Part shown: positions 25,902 through 35,282 of the stretch, in pieces
Numbering within the stretch: the stretch's first letter is position 1
Layout: every line of letters starts with the position of its first letter
From: Chroococcidiopsis sp. CCMEE 29
Lineage (GTDB): Bacteria; Cyanobacteriota; Cyanobacteriia; Cyanobacteriales; Chroococcidiopsidaceae
Assembly: GCF_023558375.1 (NCBI RefSeq)
Contig: NZ_CP083761.1
Span: 1,911,001 to 1,975,000 of the forward strand
Reading direction: 5' to 3'
Length of the DNA stretch: 64,000 nt
The notes under the pieces: generated by a model
Told to the model about the DNA's origin: nothing
What the model saw: the letters and a program-made list of their open reading frames with translations, nothing else
The model's database searches: none
Made by a program: the position numbers and the translations under genes

Positions 25902-27812
25902 ATGGTTCTAGAGCAATTTTCTGAGCTAGTCCGTGTCAATGCTAGAAAAACTGACGTATTTGACATCTTCAATTTCAAGCATTACATGGGTCCGAACCCA
26001 TATTTAGATACAGCAGCACTAGTATTCGATTTCGCTCTCACTAAGTATAACCAACCTCTGCCGATTGATGAATATGTCTCGCAGATTGGCGATCACTATC
26101 CCCATATACCAGATGAAACCTATGAATCTTATGGTCATTTGTTTGCCCGAACAGTGTCAGAGGTGGGTAAACTTGACATGGGATTGCATCTTAACCATTG
26201 GAACGTAAAACTTTATCCAGAATTTGTCAGGATTAGCGTGCAGTCGCTCCATGCACGCACAAGTCGGGCAGTAGTTTACTTTGTTTGGGACTGGTTTGAA
26301 GCTATTACTCAAAACCAAGACATCGTCTTTGAGGAGCAAATCAAGAACCTGCAAAACCAGTTTCGGCAATCTGTTTACGGTGGTCCCACAGTTTATGCTT
26401 TGTTACGCACAGCCTCCGAGAAAGGTATTCCCGCCTTTTACTTGTGGGACGAAGGACTGATGCAATACGGCTATGGAAAAAAACAAGTTCGTGGTGTAGC
26501 GACGACATTTGACTGTGATAGTCATATCGATTCAGACTTTACTACCCGCAAGGATGACTGCAAGGCTTTCTTAAGCACACTTGGCTTTCCAGTACCGAAG
26601 GGTGATATTGTGATCTCCCGTGAAGAAGCTCTGATGGCAGCAAAGGAGATTGGCTACCCAGTAGCAGTTAAGCCGGTGGCAGGACATAAAGGTATTGGAG
26701 TGACGGCTGAGGTGCAAGATTCGGAGGAACTGAAATCTGCTTTTGCTAGAGCCGTTAAGGCAATTCCAGAGGAGCAGTCGATCCGGGTAATCGTAGAAAA
26801 AAGCCTGACGGGAGCAGATTTTCGCTTGTTATGTGTCAATGGCAGATTTGTTGCTGCCACCGAACGCCGTCCGGCATCAGTGGTAGGTGATGGTAAATCT
26901 AATATTGCCGAGTTAATCAGGCGCGAAAACCGCACCAAAGCTCGATTGGATACACCGACTTCGCCGATGAGTAAAATTCAATCTGACGAGTCAATGGAGA
27001 TGTATTTAGAGGAACAAGGCTTGTCATTAGATAGTGTACTGGAAGCGGGTCGTACTGTGTATCTTCGTAAAGTAGCGAATCTTTCAGCAGGAGGTGTAAG
27101 CATAGATGCAACGCCCACAGTTCACCCTGACAATATCATTTTGGCACAAGACGTTGCCCAGCATTTCCGGCTGACTTGCTTAGGGATTGATGTAATTGCT
27201 CCTAGTCTCGCCAAATCCTGGAAATCTGGCACCTTTGGTATCCTCGAAATCAACGCTGCTCCGGGCATCTTCATGCATCTTAACCCGGCAGTTGGTGAAA
27301 GTGTTGATGTACCTTCGCATATCCTTGAAACCTTTTTTGAGTCTGAGGCGGATGCAAGGATACCGCTGATCACTTTCAACCGGATCTCAATTCAAGAACT
27401 CCAAGAAACGATTGACCATATCCTTCTCCAACACCCTAACTGGATGATTGGTGCTGTTTGTCGTGATGCAGTATTTGTCAATCGCTCCGAGAAAATTCTG
27501 AATAAGGAATATAACAGCAACATCCAAAACCTGCTGCGTAATCCCCAGCTTGACTTGCTGATTGCCGAGTATGGGGAAGATGTTCTGGAGAGGGATGGAA
27601 TGTTTTACTACGGCAGCAACATGGTAGTGCTGAATAATCCTACGGAAACGGAGATGATGCTGACGCGGGATGTATTTGATGACTCCACTATAGTTGTCAA
27701 GCAGGGAGATAATATCTCAATCCGACGAAAAGGCTTGATCGAACAGTACGAACTTGGCTCAACTGAACCATTTAGCCGTGTCTATCTAAAGGAAATCCCA
27801 ACGATTCTGTAA
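25902..27812 (+). CDS. cphA2: CphA2-type cyanophycin synthetase (truncated CphA-like)
   Basis: A 636-residue ATP-grasp ligase. An N-terminal domain of about 200 residues precedes the ATP-grasp region, with TTRKDDCKAFLSTLGFPVPK, the glycine-rich PVAVKPVAGHKGIGVTAEV, VVGDGKSNIAEL and FGILEINAAPGI. Full CphA is near 870-900 residues with a complete Mur-like C-terminal ligase domain. Here only about 150 residues follow ATP-grasp. This matches CphA2, reported to build cyanophycin from beta-Asp-Arg dipeptides using one ATP site. That assignment rests on length and domain layout. It is the natural partner of cyanophycinase for recycling dipeptides. Confidence 0.85.
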   Translation: MVLEQFSELVRVNARKTDVFDIFNFKHYMGPNPYLDTAALVFDFALTKYNQPLPIDEYVSQIGDHYPHIPDETYESYGHLFARTVSEVGKLDMGLHLNHWNVKLYPEFVRISVQSLHARTSRAVVYFVWDWFEAITQNQDIVFEEQIKNLQNQFRQSVYGGPTVYALLRTASEKGIPAFYLWDEGLMQYGYGKKQVRGVATTFDCDSHIDSDFTTRKDDCKAFLSTLGFPVPKGDIVISREEALMAAKEIGYPVAVKPVAGHKGIGVTAEVQDSEELKSAFARAVKAIPEEQSIRVIVEKSLTGADFRLLCVNGRFVAATERRPASVVGDGKSNIAELIRRENRTKARLDTPTSPMSKIQSDESMEMYLEEQGLSLDSVLEAGRTVYLRKVANLSAGGVSIDATPTVHPDNIILAQDVAQHFRLTCLGIDVIAPSLAKSWKSGTFGILEINAAPGIFMHLNPAVGESVDVPSHILETFFESEADARIPLITFNRISIQELQETIDHILLQHPNWMIGAVCRDAVFVNRSEKILNKEYNSNIQNLLRNPQLDLLIAEYGEDVLERDGMFYYGSNMVVLNNPTETEMMLTRDVFDDSTIVVKQGDNISIRRKGLIEQYELGSTEPFSRVYLKEIPTIL

Positions 27813-27814
27813 GC

Positions 27815-27869
27815 TTTTTTTAACGCAGACTATCGCGGAGTTGTCTCTGTGTCCCTCTGCGTTAAAAAA
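27815..27869. terminator. Bidirectional terminator between cphA2 and the hybrid kinase gene
   Basis: TTTTTTAACGCAGA (27816-27829) pairs perfectly with TCTGCGTTAAAAAA (27856-27869), giving U-runs on both transcripts. It sits in the 89-base gap between convergent genes. The AACGCAGAGGGACACAGAG segment is also a common dispersed cyanobacterial repeat. Confidence 0.8.
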
Positions 27870-27901
27870 CTTCAAGTGTATGGCTTGATCAAGTCGATTG
27901 C

Positions 27902-30667
27902 TCAATCATCACGGTTTCCTCTAGCTAAGGTCACGATCACCCGAACTAATTCATTCGGTTCAACTGGTTTGGCAAGATGGCGTTGGAATCCGGCGGCGAG
28001 TGCTTGTTGTTCGTCGGCTTCGGCGGCATAGGCAGTCAGGGCGATCGCCAGAATATTTCCTCCTGCCTGCGATCGCTCCCTAATTTGGCGCATCAGCGTG
28101 TAGCCGTCTACGTCAGGCATGCCAATATCGCTGATCAGAACATCCGGTGTAAAGGAATCAAACGCTGCTAATGCCTCTGCTGCGGAGGCAGCCACTGTGA
28201 CTGATGCCCCTGCCTGCTCTAGGATGGTGAGTACAAGCTCCTGCATATCCACTTCGTCGTCCACAACTAAAATGCGTAAGCTAATCAAAGGGAAGGAGGC
28301 AGGAGTCAGGAGTAAAGCGTTCTGTGCTTCATCCTTCATTCCTTTGCCCTCCTCCCTCAAAAGCGGCAGTCGCACGATGAAGGTTGCTCCAAGCCCTTCT
28401 CCCTGGCTCTCTACTTTAACAGTGCCGCCATGCAGTTCTGTGAGATAGCAGACGATCGCCAATCCTAATCCTAAGCCACCAAACTTGCGTGTGGTGGTGC
28501 TGTCTTCCTGACGGAAATATTCAAATACATAAGGCAAAAATTCTGGGCGGATGCCCTTGCCAGTATCCTTAACAGTGATTTGAGTTTCTGTGCCAACCCT
28601 TTGCAGTTGGACTTCTACACTTCCCCCTTCAGGGGTAAACTTAATCGCATTCGTGAGCAGATTCCAAACGATTTGCTGTAAACGTGCGGAGTCACCTGCT
28701 ACAGGTTCTAAATCAGCAGCAAACTGAGTTTGAATTTCAATCCCTTTCGCTTCGGCTGCCAATCGGACGGTTTCGAGCGCGGCTTGAATTGTGGCAACCA
28801 AGTTGACGGGACAGACGTTCAAAACCATTTTGCCCCGGAGAATCCGCGAAATATCGAGCAGATCTTCGATTAATTGCGTTTGCAGTTTGGCGTTGCGCTC
28901 GATCGTTTCCAGCGCCCGCTTTGTCCCTTGTTCATCAAATTTGCGGGTCTGAAGCAGCCTTGTCCAGCCGAGGATGGGGTTGAGGGGCGATCTCAACTCA
29001 TGGGACAGCACTGCCAAAAATTCATCTTTGATGCGGTTGGCGGTTTCGGCTTCCTCCCGTGCGGCACGTTCTCGCGCTAAGAGTTGTTCGCGTTCTGCTT
29101 CGGCTTGCTTGCGGTCGGTGATGTCGAGCGAAACTCCTAAGATTTGATGAGGTAATCCCTCTACCGTTCGATTAAACACAACGCTCTGCGAATACATCCA
29201 ACGCCACTCGCCGTTAGCATGATGAACCCGATACTCAACCCTTAGAGTTATATCCTCTGGCGCGGAACGAAATGCCTCAAAGTAGGAGGATAAGCATACT
29301 ACATCGTCTGGGTGAATGACCGTTGGGATAACGTCCGCTCCCATTGCCTGAATTTGCTCAGGCGTATAGCCTAATAAATCCGTAATTTGACGACTAGTGT
29401 AAACGTTCCGCTGTTCGAGCAAGTCATGCACAAACAGAATTCCAGGCATGGCTTCAACGATTTGCTGACTGTAGTGCTGACTCTCTTGTAACTGAGCTTC
29501 GAGCTGTTTTCGGGCGGTAATATTCTCAAACGCCAATCCTAAACAGTAATCCGGTAGCGGAAACGCTTTCAAGCTATAAATACCTGCAGCAATGCCGTCC
29601 TCGCTGTAGGAAACCTCTCCTAAATCCAGGGCTTGTCCGGTGCGAACCACATTCACATACTGCTGCACCAGAGGCGTTTGCAGCAGCATAGGAAAACTTT
29701 CAGCCATTGTGGTGCCAATCAATTGCTCAAACTCAACCCCAGTGGCTTCTGATGCGGCAGGATTCGCAATTGATAAGCGGAAGGAGCCTGCATCATCAAG
29801 GTCTTCGAGTTGCCAAACAACAATTCCTACCTGAGCATTGCGAACCACATCGGCATATAGTTGCAGACGATGTTCAGCCTGTTTGCGTTCAGTAATGTCA
29901 GCACAAAAAACTGACAAGCTGCCATCCAAATTTGGGTAGACCCGATTTTCAAACCAGCGGCTCCAAGGACTATATAACGTCTCAAAATAGACGGGCGTTT
30001 GCTGAGACATTGCTTGCTGAAGGTGCTGGTAAAACTCGTTGCCGACTGCCTCTGGAAACAATTCCCAAACACTCCGACCGATGACATCTGCTCGCGGCAT
30101 TGCGATGATTTCAAGTAGGCGATCATTGACGTAGGTGTAGCGCCAGTCGCAATCTAATACGAAAAAGCCATCGCGCATACTCGACAAAATTGCTTCTACC
30201 TGTTCCTTGGCTGCCTCAGCTTCTAGCCGCAGTGCCTGTTGTTGCTGAGCGGTTGCCCGTCGTAGTTGGGCTAACTTCAAATTTGCTTCTACCCGTGCCA
30301 GCAGTTCGCGCGCAGAAAATGGCTTGATCAAATAATCATCGGCTCCTGCCTCCAAGCCTTCGACACGAGCTTCTTCCCCAGCGCGTGCCGATAACAGAAT
30401 AATGGGAATTTCTTGAGTTGTGGGATCAGACCGTAGCGATCGCAGCAGTTCAAATCCATCCATCGCTGGCATCATCACATCCGCCAGCACTAGGTCTGGT
30501 GGATTTTGACGGATCGCAGCCAAGGCAACAACACCATCTGCAACTGCCTCTACCTCATACCGCTGAGTGAGTAAGCGTTTGACATAATCGCGCATATCTG
30601 CATTGTCGTCAGCTAAGAGGATGCGGGCAAAAGAGGGTGAGGAGGAAGAAGCCTGATTACTCTCCAT
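27902..30667 (-). CDS. Hybrid sensor histidine kinase: REC-PAS-PAS-PAS-HisKA-HATPase-REC
   Basis: A 921-residue soluble signalling protein. The N-terminal receiver is at about 14-130 (phosphoacceptor Asp 63, LADVMMP, Lys 115). Three PAS domains lie at about 156-262, 272-385 and 400-520. HisKA follows, with LSHELRSPLNP (His 556). The HATPase domain has NLLTNAIKFTPEGG, DTGKGI and FGGLGLGLAI. A second receiver (ISDIGMPDVDG) is at the C-terminus. The upstream 117 bases keep an open frame continuing into this protein (ALRWLPEEDREIRRLTG), so it is the 3' half of a once longer kinase gene. ATG 30667 is a re-initiation site. Confidence 0.9.
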   Translation of the reverse strand: MESNQASSSSPSFARILLADDNADMRDYVKRLLTQRYEVEAVADGVVALAAIRQNPPDLVLADVMMPAMDGFELLRSLRSDPTTQEIPIILLSARAGEEARVEGLEAGADDYLIKPFSARELLARVEANLKLAQLRRATAQQQQALRLEAEAAKEQVEAILSSMRDGFFVLDCDWRYTYVNDRLLEIIAMPRADVIGRSVWELFPEAVGNEFYQHLQQAMSQQTPVYFETLYSPWSRWFENRVYPNLDGSLSVFCADITERKQAEHRLQLYADVVRNAQVGIVVWQLEDLDDAGSFRLSIANPAASEATGVEFEQLIGTTMAESFPMLLQTPLVQQYVNVVRTGQALDLGEVSYSEDGIAAGIYSLKAFPLPDYCLGLAFENITARKQLEAQLQESQHYSQQIVEAMPGILFVHDLLEQRNVYTSRQITDLLGYTPEQIQAMGADVIPTVIHPDDVVCLSSYFEAFRSAPEDITLRVEYRVHHANGEWRWMYSQSVVFNRTVEGLPHQILGVSLDITDRKQAEAEREQLLARERAAREEAETANRIKDEFLAVLSHELRSPLNPILGWTRLLQTRKFDEQGTKRALETIERNAKLQTQLIEDLLDISRILRGKMVLNVCPVNLVATIQAALETVRLAAEAKGIEIQTQFAADLEPVAGDSARLQQIVWNLLTNAIKFTPEGGSVEVQLQRVGTETQITVKDTGKGIRPEFLPYVFEYFRQEDSTTTRKFGGLGLGLAIVCYLTELHGGTVKVESQGEGLGATFIVRLPLLREEGKGMKDEAQNALLLTPASFPLISLRILVVDDEVDMQELVLTILEQAGASVTVAASAAEALAAFDSFTPDVLISDIGMPDVDGYTLMRQIRERSQAGGNILAIALTAYAAEADEQQALAAGFQRHLAKPVEPNELVRVIVTLARGNRDD

Positions 30668-30698
30668 CTCCCCATCTCCTGTAAGTCTCCTGATCTCC

Positions 30699-31700
30699 CT
30701 ATCTTCTTCCGGTAGCCAACGTAAAGCTTCTTCTACATAGGAAGTCGCGCCAATGGCAGTTGATGCCAGCGATGAAGAGCCTGAACGGGTTTAACCCAAT
30801 CACCAATATCCCAGTTCTACCCGTCTGACCGGATGGTGCAATCGGTATGACTACTGCCTGATGCGGCGATCGCTGCCAAGCACCCGTTGGCAAGCTGCCA
30901 AAAGACGCTTCTAAATTAGAGACCAGACATGCCTGGTGGGTTTTGATCACCTCCGCAAACGACCAAACCGAATCGGAATCGAAAGCAACGGTTGCAGGAA
31001 CTGCCGCGTGGTTTCGATTGATGCCGCATGTCCCAGCCAAGGAAATGCTCTGCTGATCGGGATCGACCAGATAAATCATGGCAAAGGGCAGGTCGTAAGG
31101 ATTGGTTTCCAGGCAACTCGCACTGAGCGTGCAAGCTTCATCGAATGTTCGTGCGTCTGCTGTCCTGGCTGCGAGTTCCCGCAACAGCACTAACTGCCGC
31201 TCACCGATAATCCGCTGGGTGTCATCGGTGTTGGCGCAGATAATGCCGCCCGTATTGCCTTGGTCATTGGGAACTGGGCTATAGGAAAAGGTGTAATAGG
31301 TTTCCTCTGGGTAGCCGTTGCGCTCCATAATCAGCAGCAGTGCTTCGTCATAAGTGCCCTCATTCTTGAGAGTCGCTGATTCTGCCCGAGGTCCGACCTG
31401 ATCCCAAATCTCCCCCCACACTTGGGAAGCAGGTTGCCCAAGCGCCTGCGGGTGCTTGCCGCCGACGATCGCCTTATAAGCGTCGTTGTAGAGGTTAATG
31501 AGTTCCTCTCCCCACCAGACAAACATCGGTTGACGGGAGGTCAACATAATGCGTACAGCAGTCTTCAAGCTCTGCGACCAGTGCTCTATTGAACCCAGCG
31601 GTGTTTTAGACCAGTCGTGCGATCGCATCAACGTGCCCATCTCACCCCCGCCCGCAAACAGGTTCTCTACTGTCATCATCTCTCCGTTCTCGGTCATCAT
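30699..31700 (-). pseudogene. PAS-GAF sensory fragment, 5' half of a split hybrid kinase
   Basis: A 333-residue frame. Residues about 25-165 form a PAS domain (WSKTPLGSIEHWSQSLKTAV, RQPMFVWWGEELINLYNDAY). A GAF domain follows from about 185 (ELAARTADARTFDEACTLSA). It fits the family until VIGLNPFRLF (about 305), then changes to an unrelated basic tail ending at 30699. In the shifted frame the DNA at the break instead reads SSLASTAIGATSYVEEALRW LP, which normally follows the HATPase domain in this family. The remainder of GAF, the HisKA and the HATPase are gone. It cannot signal as a kinase, though the frame could still be translated. Confidence 0.8.
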
Positions 31701-31999
31701 TCCTGCCCCTGCTCTGCGAAATACAAAGCCAAAAGCTGCTTGCTTCCGTTTTGAACTGCTTTTGAGGAGGACAGGCTAAGTTCATTAACGAATGACCGAA
31801 TCTGCTTCAACGCCAAGGGCGAGGGCTGAATATGTCCATTCTCCCAGCGATTGATTGTCTCATAGGAAACACCCAACGCCTTTGCCAGCTGCACTTGAGT
31901 AAGCTTTGTTAACTGCCGAAGTTCGTGAATAAGTTTGCTGACTTTTGGTTGCATCAATACAGACGCTTGCTTGGGGGTTGCCCGTTTCACAGATCCCAT
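31697..31999 (-). CDS. XRE-family helix-turn-helix regulator
   Basis: A 100-residue protein. The HTH is LRQLTKLTQVQLAKALGVSY then ETINRWENGHIQPSPLALKQ (about residues 28-67), a standard XRE fold. Its stop overlaps the start of the PAS-GAF frame by four bases (ATGA), so the two are translationally coupled. A start at the second ATG (MQPKVSKLIH) is possible because the first 15 residues are not part of the fold. It probably controlled the kinase locus. Confidence 0.88.
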   Translation of the reverse strand: MGSVKRATPKQASVLMQPKVSKLIHELRQLTKLTQVQLAKALGVSYETINRWENGHIQPSPLALKQIRSFVNELSLSSSKAVQNGSKQLLALYFAEQGQE

Positions 32000-32149
32000 A
32001 GGAAACTTGTTGATATGGCAGGTGTCATATCATTTTCAGTCAAATGGTAGAAAGGCTTATCCTTCTTCAGAGGGAGTTAAGCTGGCAATTTTTTTAGGTA
32101 ATACTCTCTGTTTTGACTGTGATCCATCTCGGGAAATGCTTGTGCTTCC

Positions 32150-33802
32150 CTACTGCCAAACGAAGACTTTGGCTTCGTAAGGTCCCAAGTCGATCATGAT
32201 GCCATCTTCCCCAGCTTCGACACTATAATTGCCTGTCCACTCATGCCATGTGCCAGCTTTTGGGAAGTTAGGAACTTGATACCCACCGAGGAAGTTTTCT
32301 GAAAAATTTGTTACGACAACCACGCGGGAACCTTCACTATTCCAGCGAGTGTAGGCTAACACCTTAGTCTCTGGATTTTCGTGGAAGAAGTCAATGTTTT
32401 CTGTGTAAAGGGCGTGATTGCTTTTACGCAGGTTGGTCAAACCTTTGTAGTATTCAAATAAGTCGCGATTGAGATCGTTGCCTAGCAGTGTCCAATCAAT
32501 TTTGGCTGATTCAGGGGTTTTCGGCTTGTATTCACCAAATTCTTCACCCATCCAAATCAGTGGTACACCCACTGCTGTCATTAGGATGACTACTCCCAAC
32601 TTGATGCGCTTAAAAGCTTCTTCATCGAAAATTTGGCGATCGCCCAACTCAACCATTAAGTGATTATGGTCGTGATTCGTCAGGTAATTCACTACATTCG
32701 TTGCACCCATAAATCCTTGCCGCTTGCAGTCAATCACATCCTTGAGGCGCTCTAAATCAAATGTGTCACCGCAGATATGCTCTAGAACACAGTGATAGAA
32801 ACTATCGTGCCAGCAGCCATCCATGGGTCCGTCTGCATTGGTGATGCTGGTTGTCTCTGGGATGTGTTCGGCAACAGCATAAAAAGGCTTCATGCTAGCC
32901 GTTTTTTTTGCTTCCTGAACAATCCAGTGCATGAAGTCATAGTTAGCAATTTGTCTTGCGGCATCGAAACGAATCCCGTCAATGTGATACTCCTCAGTCC
33001 AGAAGCGCACCGTATCACCAACAAACCGCCGTGCTGGGTATGTTTCCAAATTTTCGTCGTAGAATTCGTAGTTAAACTCGGGTCCCCAGTTGTTGTCGGG
33101 GTCACGGGGAGAGTGGTGATACCAATAATCGTGGTCAATCTGGGTTAAAGGGCTTTCTGCTTCTGAGTGATTATAAATTCCATCCATGAGGACGCGGATA
33201 CCTCTGGCATGACACTCATCAATTAGCCGTTTCAGCCCTTCCGTTGAGCCATAACTAGATTCAGTGGCAAAAAAATAGCGAGGGTTGTAGCCCCAACTAT
33301 GGTCGCCTGGATACTCCTTGACTGGCATCAGCTCAATCGCATTGATGCCGAGTTCACAGAGGTAATCTAGCTTCTCAATGACGTGTTTGTATTTGCCACG
33401 CTCGTAGGGGTCATCTTCACCACCAGAGAAGTCACCAACGTGCATTTCATAGATGACTAATTCACGGTCGGGCGGCAATGGCTTGTCGTCATGCTGCCAG
33501 ACATAAGTATCAACTATCCTTTCGCCACCTTTGATCCTCACCACACCGTTCTGGGTGGGGTTATCAATATCTGTTGCATAAGGATCTACGACATCTACCC
33601 ATTGATCGGGTTCAAAGAACCAGGATTTAGACTGAACCCGGAATTTATATTGATAAACACCGTCTTCTAGTTCAACGTGGGTACGGAAATAACCATCCTC
33701 ACCCTTTTCCATTGGGATTTCTTCCCAATTAGAGAAATCGCCAATTAATGCTGCTCCTTTGTTATAGGGAGCAAATAAATTAAATTCAACGGGAGCTGTC
33801 AT
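32150..33802 (-). CDS. GH13 alpha-amylase family protein with N-terminal CBM48 (branching-enzyme-like)
   Basis: A 550-residue cytosolic glycoside hydrolase. The CBM48/E-set domain is at about 1-100 (FNLFAPYNKGAALIGDFSNW). The catalytic barrel starts near 115 (VIYEMHVGDFSGGEDDPYER). The nucleophile is Asp 280 in DGIRFDAA, the acid is Glu 312 in AEHIPE and the third carboxylate is Asp 378 in YLTNHDHN. It is shorter than GlgB (about 640-760) and lacks that protein's second N-terminal domain. It is likely a glycogen-related branching or debranching-type enzyme, with exact specificity unresolved. Confidence 0.88.
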   Translation of the reverse strand: MTAPVEFNLFAPYNKGAALIGDFSNWEEIPMEKGEDGYFRTHVELEDGVYQYKFRVQSKSWFFEPDQWVDVVDPYATDIDNPTQNGVVRIKGGERIVDTYVWQHDDKPLPPDRELVIYEMHVGDFSGGEDDPYERGKYKHVIEKLDYLCELGINAIELMPVKEYPGDHSWGYNPRYFFATESSYGSTEGLKRLIDECHARGIRVLMDGIYNHSEAESPLTQIDHDYWYHHSPRDPDNNWGPEFNYEFYDENLETYPARRFVGDTVRFWTEEYHIDGIRFDAARQIANYDFMHWIVQEAKKTASMKPFYAVAEHIPETTSITNADGPMDGCWHDSFYHCVLEHICGDTFDLERLKDVIDCKRQGFMGATNVVNYLTNHDHNHLMVELGDRQIFDEEAFKRIKLGVVILMTAVGVPLIWMGEEFGEYKPKTPESAKIDWTLLGNDLNRDLFEYYKGLTNLRKSNHALYTENIDFFHENPETKVLAYTRWNSEGSRVVVVTNFSENFLGGYQVPNFPKAGTWHEWTGNYSVEAGEDGIMIDLGPYEAKVFVWQ

Positions 33803-33877
33803 AGATGATTTAAGCAGAAGAGCTAAACTTCTGTATTGTCAACGTCCTCATCCCTTTGGGGGATCTTTCTAGAGATA

Positions 33878-33900
33878 TAAAAATAACCGCCGAGCGGTTT
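33878..33900 (-). terminator. Terminator of the hsp20 gene
   Basis: On the minus strand AACCGC-TCG-GCGGTT is followed by ATTTTTAT. It lies 48 bases after the hsp20 stop codon. Confidence 0.75.
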
Positions 33901-33947
33901 AGACATTTAGCCTAAGAGAACTCAGCGGTTAGATTGTTAGCTTTAGC

Positions 33948-34448
33948 CTATTGAGCTATTTGGGTAGTTTCAGCTTGGTTAGCTTCAGCAGTATTTTCTG
34001 CAGTAGCAGTGTGATCTGCTAAGTTAACTTTGACCACTTGGCGACGTGCTTCAGCGACTTTGGGTAGAGTCAGCGTCAGAATGCCATCCTTAAACTCAGC
34101 TTGCACCTGGTCATTCTGAACTGCTACTGGCAGGGGAATCACACGCTGGAACTTGCCATAACGGAATTCCGTGCGGAAGTAGCGTTTGTCTTCAGCTTTC
34201 TTCTCATAGCGATGCTCGCCAGCGATCGCCACTGCTTCGCGCGTCACTCGGATATCAAGGTCTTTACCTTCAACACCCGGAATTTCTGCCCGTAATATTA
34301 CGCTATCTTTTGTATCTTTTAATTCGATAGCGGGCTTCCAATTCATTTGTGGCTCGTGTTTTAAGCTTGTCACTTCGTCAAAGATTTGATCCATTTGACG
34401 ACGCAGGGTTTCCATTTCTTGGAAGGGTTGCCAACGAATAAGTGCCAT
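33948..34448 (-). CDS. hspA: Hsp20/alpha-crystallin family small heat shock protein
   Basis: An ATP-independent holdase of 166 residues. The first residues (MALIRWQPFQEMETLRRQMD) match cyanobacterial HspA/Hsp16.6. The alpha-crystallin domain spans about 40-140 and ends in FKDGILTLTLPKVAEARRQ. The C-terminal tail VVKVNLADHTATAENTAEANQ is longer and more Ala/Glu/Thr-rich than usual, and a clear IxI anchor is not obvious. Such genes are usually heat- and light-induced. I see no CIRCE element upstream. Confidence 0.93.
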   Translation of the reverse strand: MALIRWQPFQEMETLRRQMDQIFDEVTSLKHEPQMNWKPAIELKDTKDSVILRAEIPGVEGKDLDIRVTREAVAIAGEHRYEKKAEDKRYFRTEFRYGKFQRVIPLPVAVQNDQVQAEFKDGILTLTLPKVAEARRQVVKVNLADHTATAENTAEANQAETTQIAQ

Positions 34449-34580
34449 AGATACTTAAATCTCCGTTTGCTTGGCTGTTGTTCACTAACATTTGATTCAC
34501 ACATCTCTATAGTGCCGAGCCAGTAGAAATTTATCAGTGAGGCAAACCGGATTGCTGTAGTCGTAAATACCCACCTTATT

Positions 34581-34620
34581 GAGAGCAGGGGGAGCAGGGG
34601 GAGCAGGGGGAGTAGGGGGA
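34581..34620. repeat. GGGGGAGCA tandem repeat
   Basis: Nine-base GGGGGAGCA units repeat about four times between hsp20 and psaC. Copies of the same unit occur at 45683-45724 inside miaA, at 56303-56327 inside a glycosyltransferase gene and at 57083-57114. Confidence 0.85.
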
Positions 34621-34740
34621 GCTTATTACAGAATTTAAAGTTCTGTAGCCTTTTGCTGAATAGGACTCAGGCTGTAAGGTACACTATGCCTTGATTATGA
34701 GTCGGTCCTAACAAGAACACTCGTTTGGAGTCTTGATTCA

Positions 34741-34989
34741 ATGTCTCATACAGTTAAAATCTACGATACCTGCATCGGCTGCACTCAATGCGTCCGTGCC
34801 TGCCCAACTGACGTTCTGGAGATGGTTCCCTGGGACGGCTGTAGAGCCGGACAGATTGCCTCATCTCCGCGCACAGAAGACTGTGTGGGTTGCAAGCGGT
34901 GTGAAACTGCTTGTCCCACCGATTTCTTGAGCATCCGGGTTTACTTGAGTAATGCTGAAACTACTCGCAGTATGGGTTTAGCTTACTAA
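34741..34989 (+). CDS. psaC: Photosystem I iron-sulfur subunit PsaC
   Basis: A protein of 81-82 residues carrying the FA and FB 4Fe-4S clusters on the stromal side of photosystem I, passing electrons to ferredoxin. Both cluster motifs are intact: [12 protein letters not shown] (about 11-22) and [12 protein letters not shown] (about 48-59). The end [13 protein letters not shown] is the standard PsaC C-terminus. It is followed by its own terminator, then glmS, an adjacency I recall from other cyanobacteria. Confidence 0.98.
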   Translation: MSHTVKIYDTCIGCTQCVRACPTDVLEMVPWDGCRAGQIASSPRTEDCVGCKRCETACPTDFLSIRVYLSNAETTRSMGLAY

Positions 34990-35077
34990 GAAGTTCTGTC
35001 GAATTTCTGCGTTTTCCTCTGGGAATTAAACGTTTTAATAGCAAGCACCATTAAACCAATTGCTTTTTTTAACTAAA

Positions 35078-35132
35078 TCGCGCGTCAAAGCCTCTGGCTT
35101 CAGCTAGGGGACATAACGCGCGAGTTTTTTTA
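35078..35132 (+). terminator. Terminator after psaC
   Basis: TCGCGCGT (35079-35086 region) pairs with ACGCGCGA (35116-35123 region), followed by GTTTTTTTAATTTTTAT. The 30-base loop is long, but the GC-rich stem and T-run are convincing. The remainder of the gap to glmS has no gene. Confidence 0.75.
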
Positions 35133-35282
35133 ATTTTTATCAGCTAAAAGGCGCTTAGAAGATGCCGCTTGATTGTTGGGCATAAGAGCCTTTGGTATGT
35201 CATAAGAGTATAGAAATTGTTTACGGCTTTACTATAGCCCTTTTAGATTCAATAAAAGGTGTAAAGACTAAGAGGAGTGGAT

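Noticed and set aside
34581-34620. Regular short units that might be a CRISPR array
   Set aside because: Units are 9 bases with no spacers. It is a simple tandem repeat.
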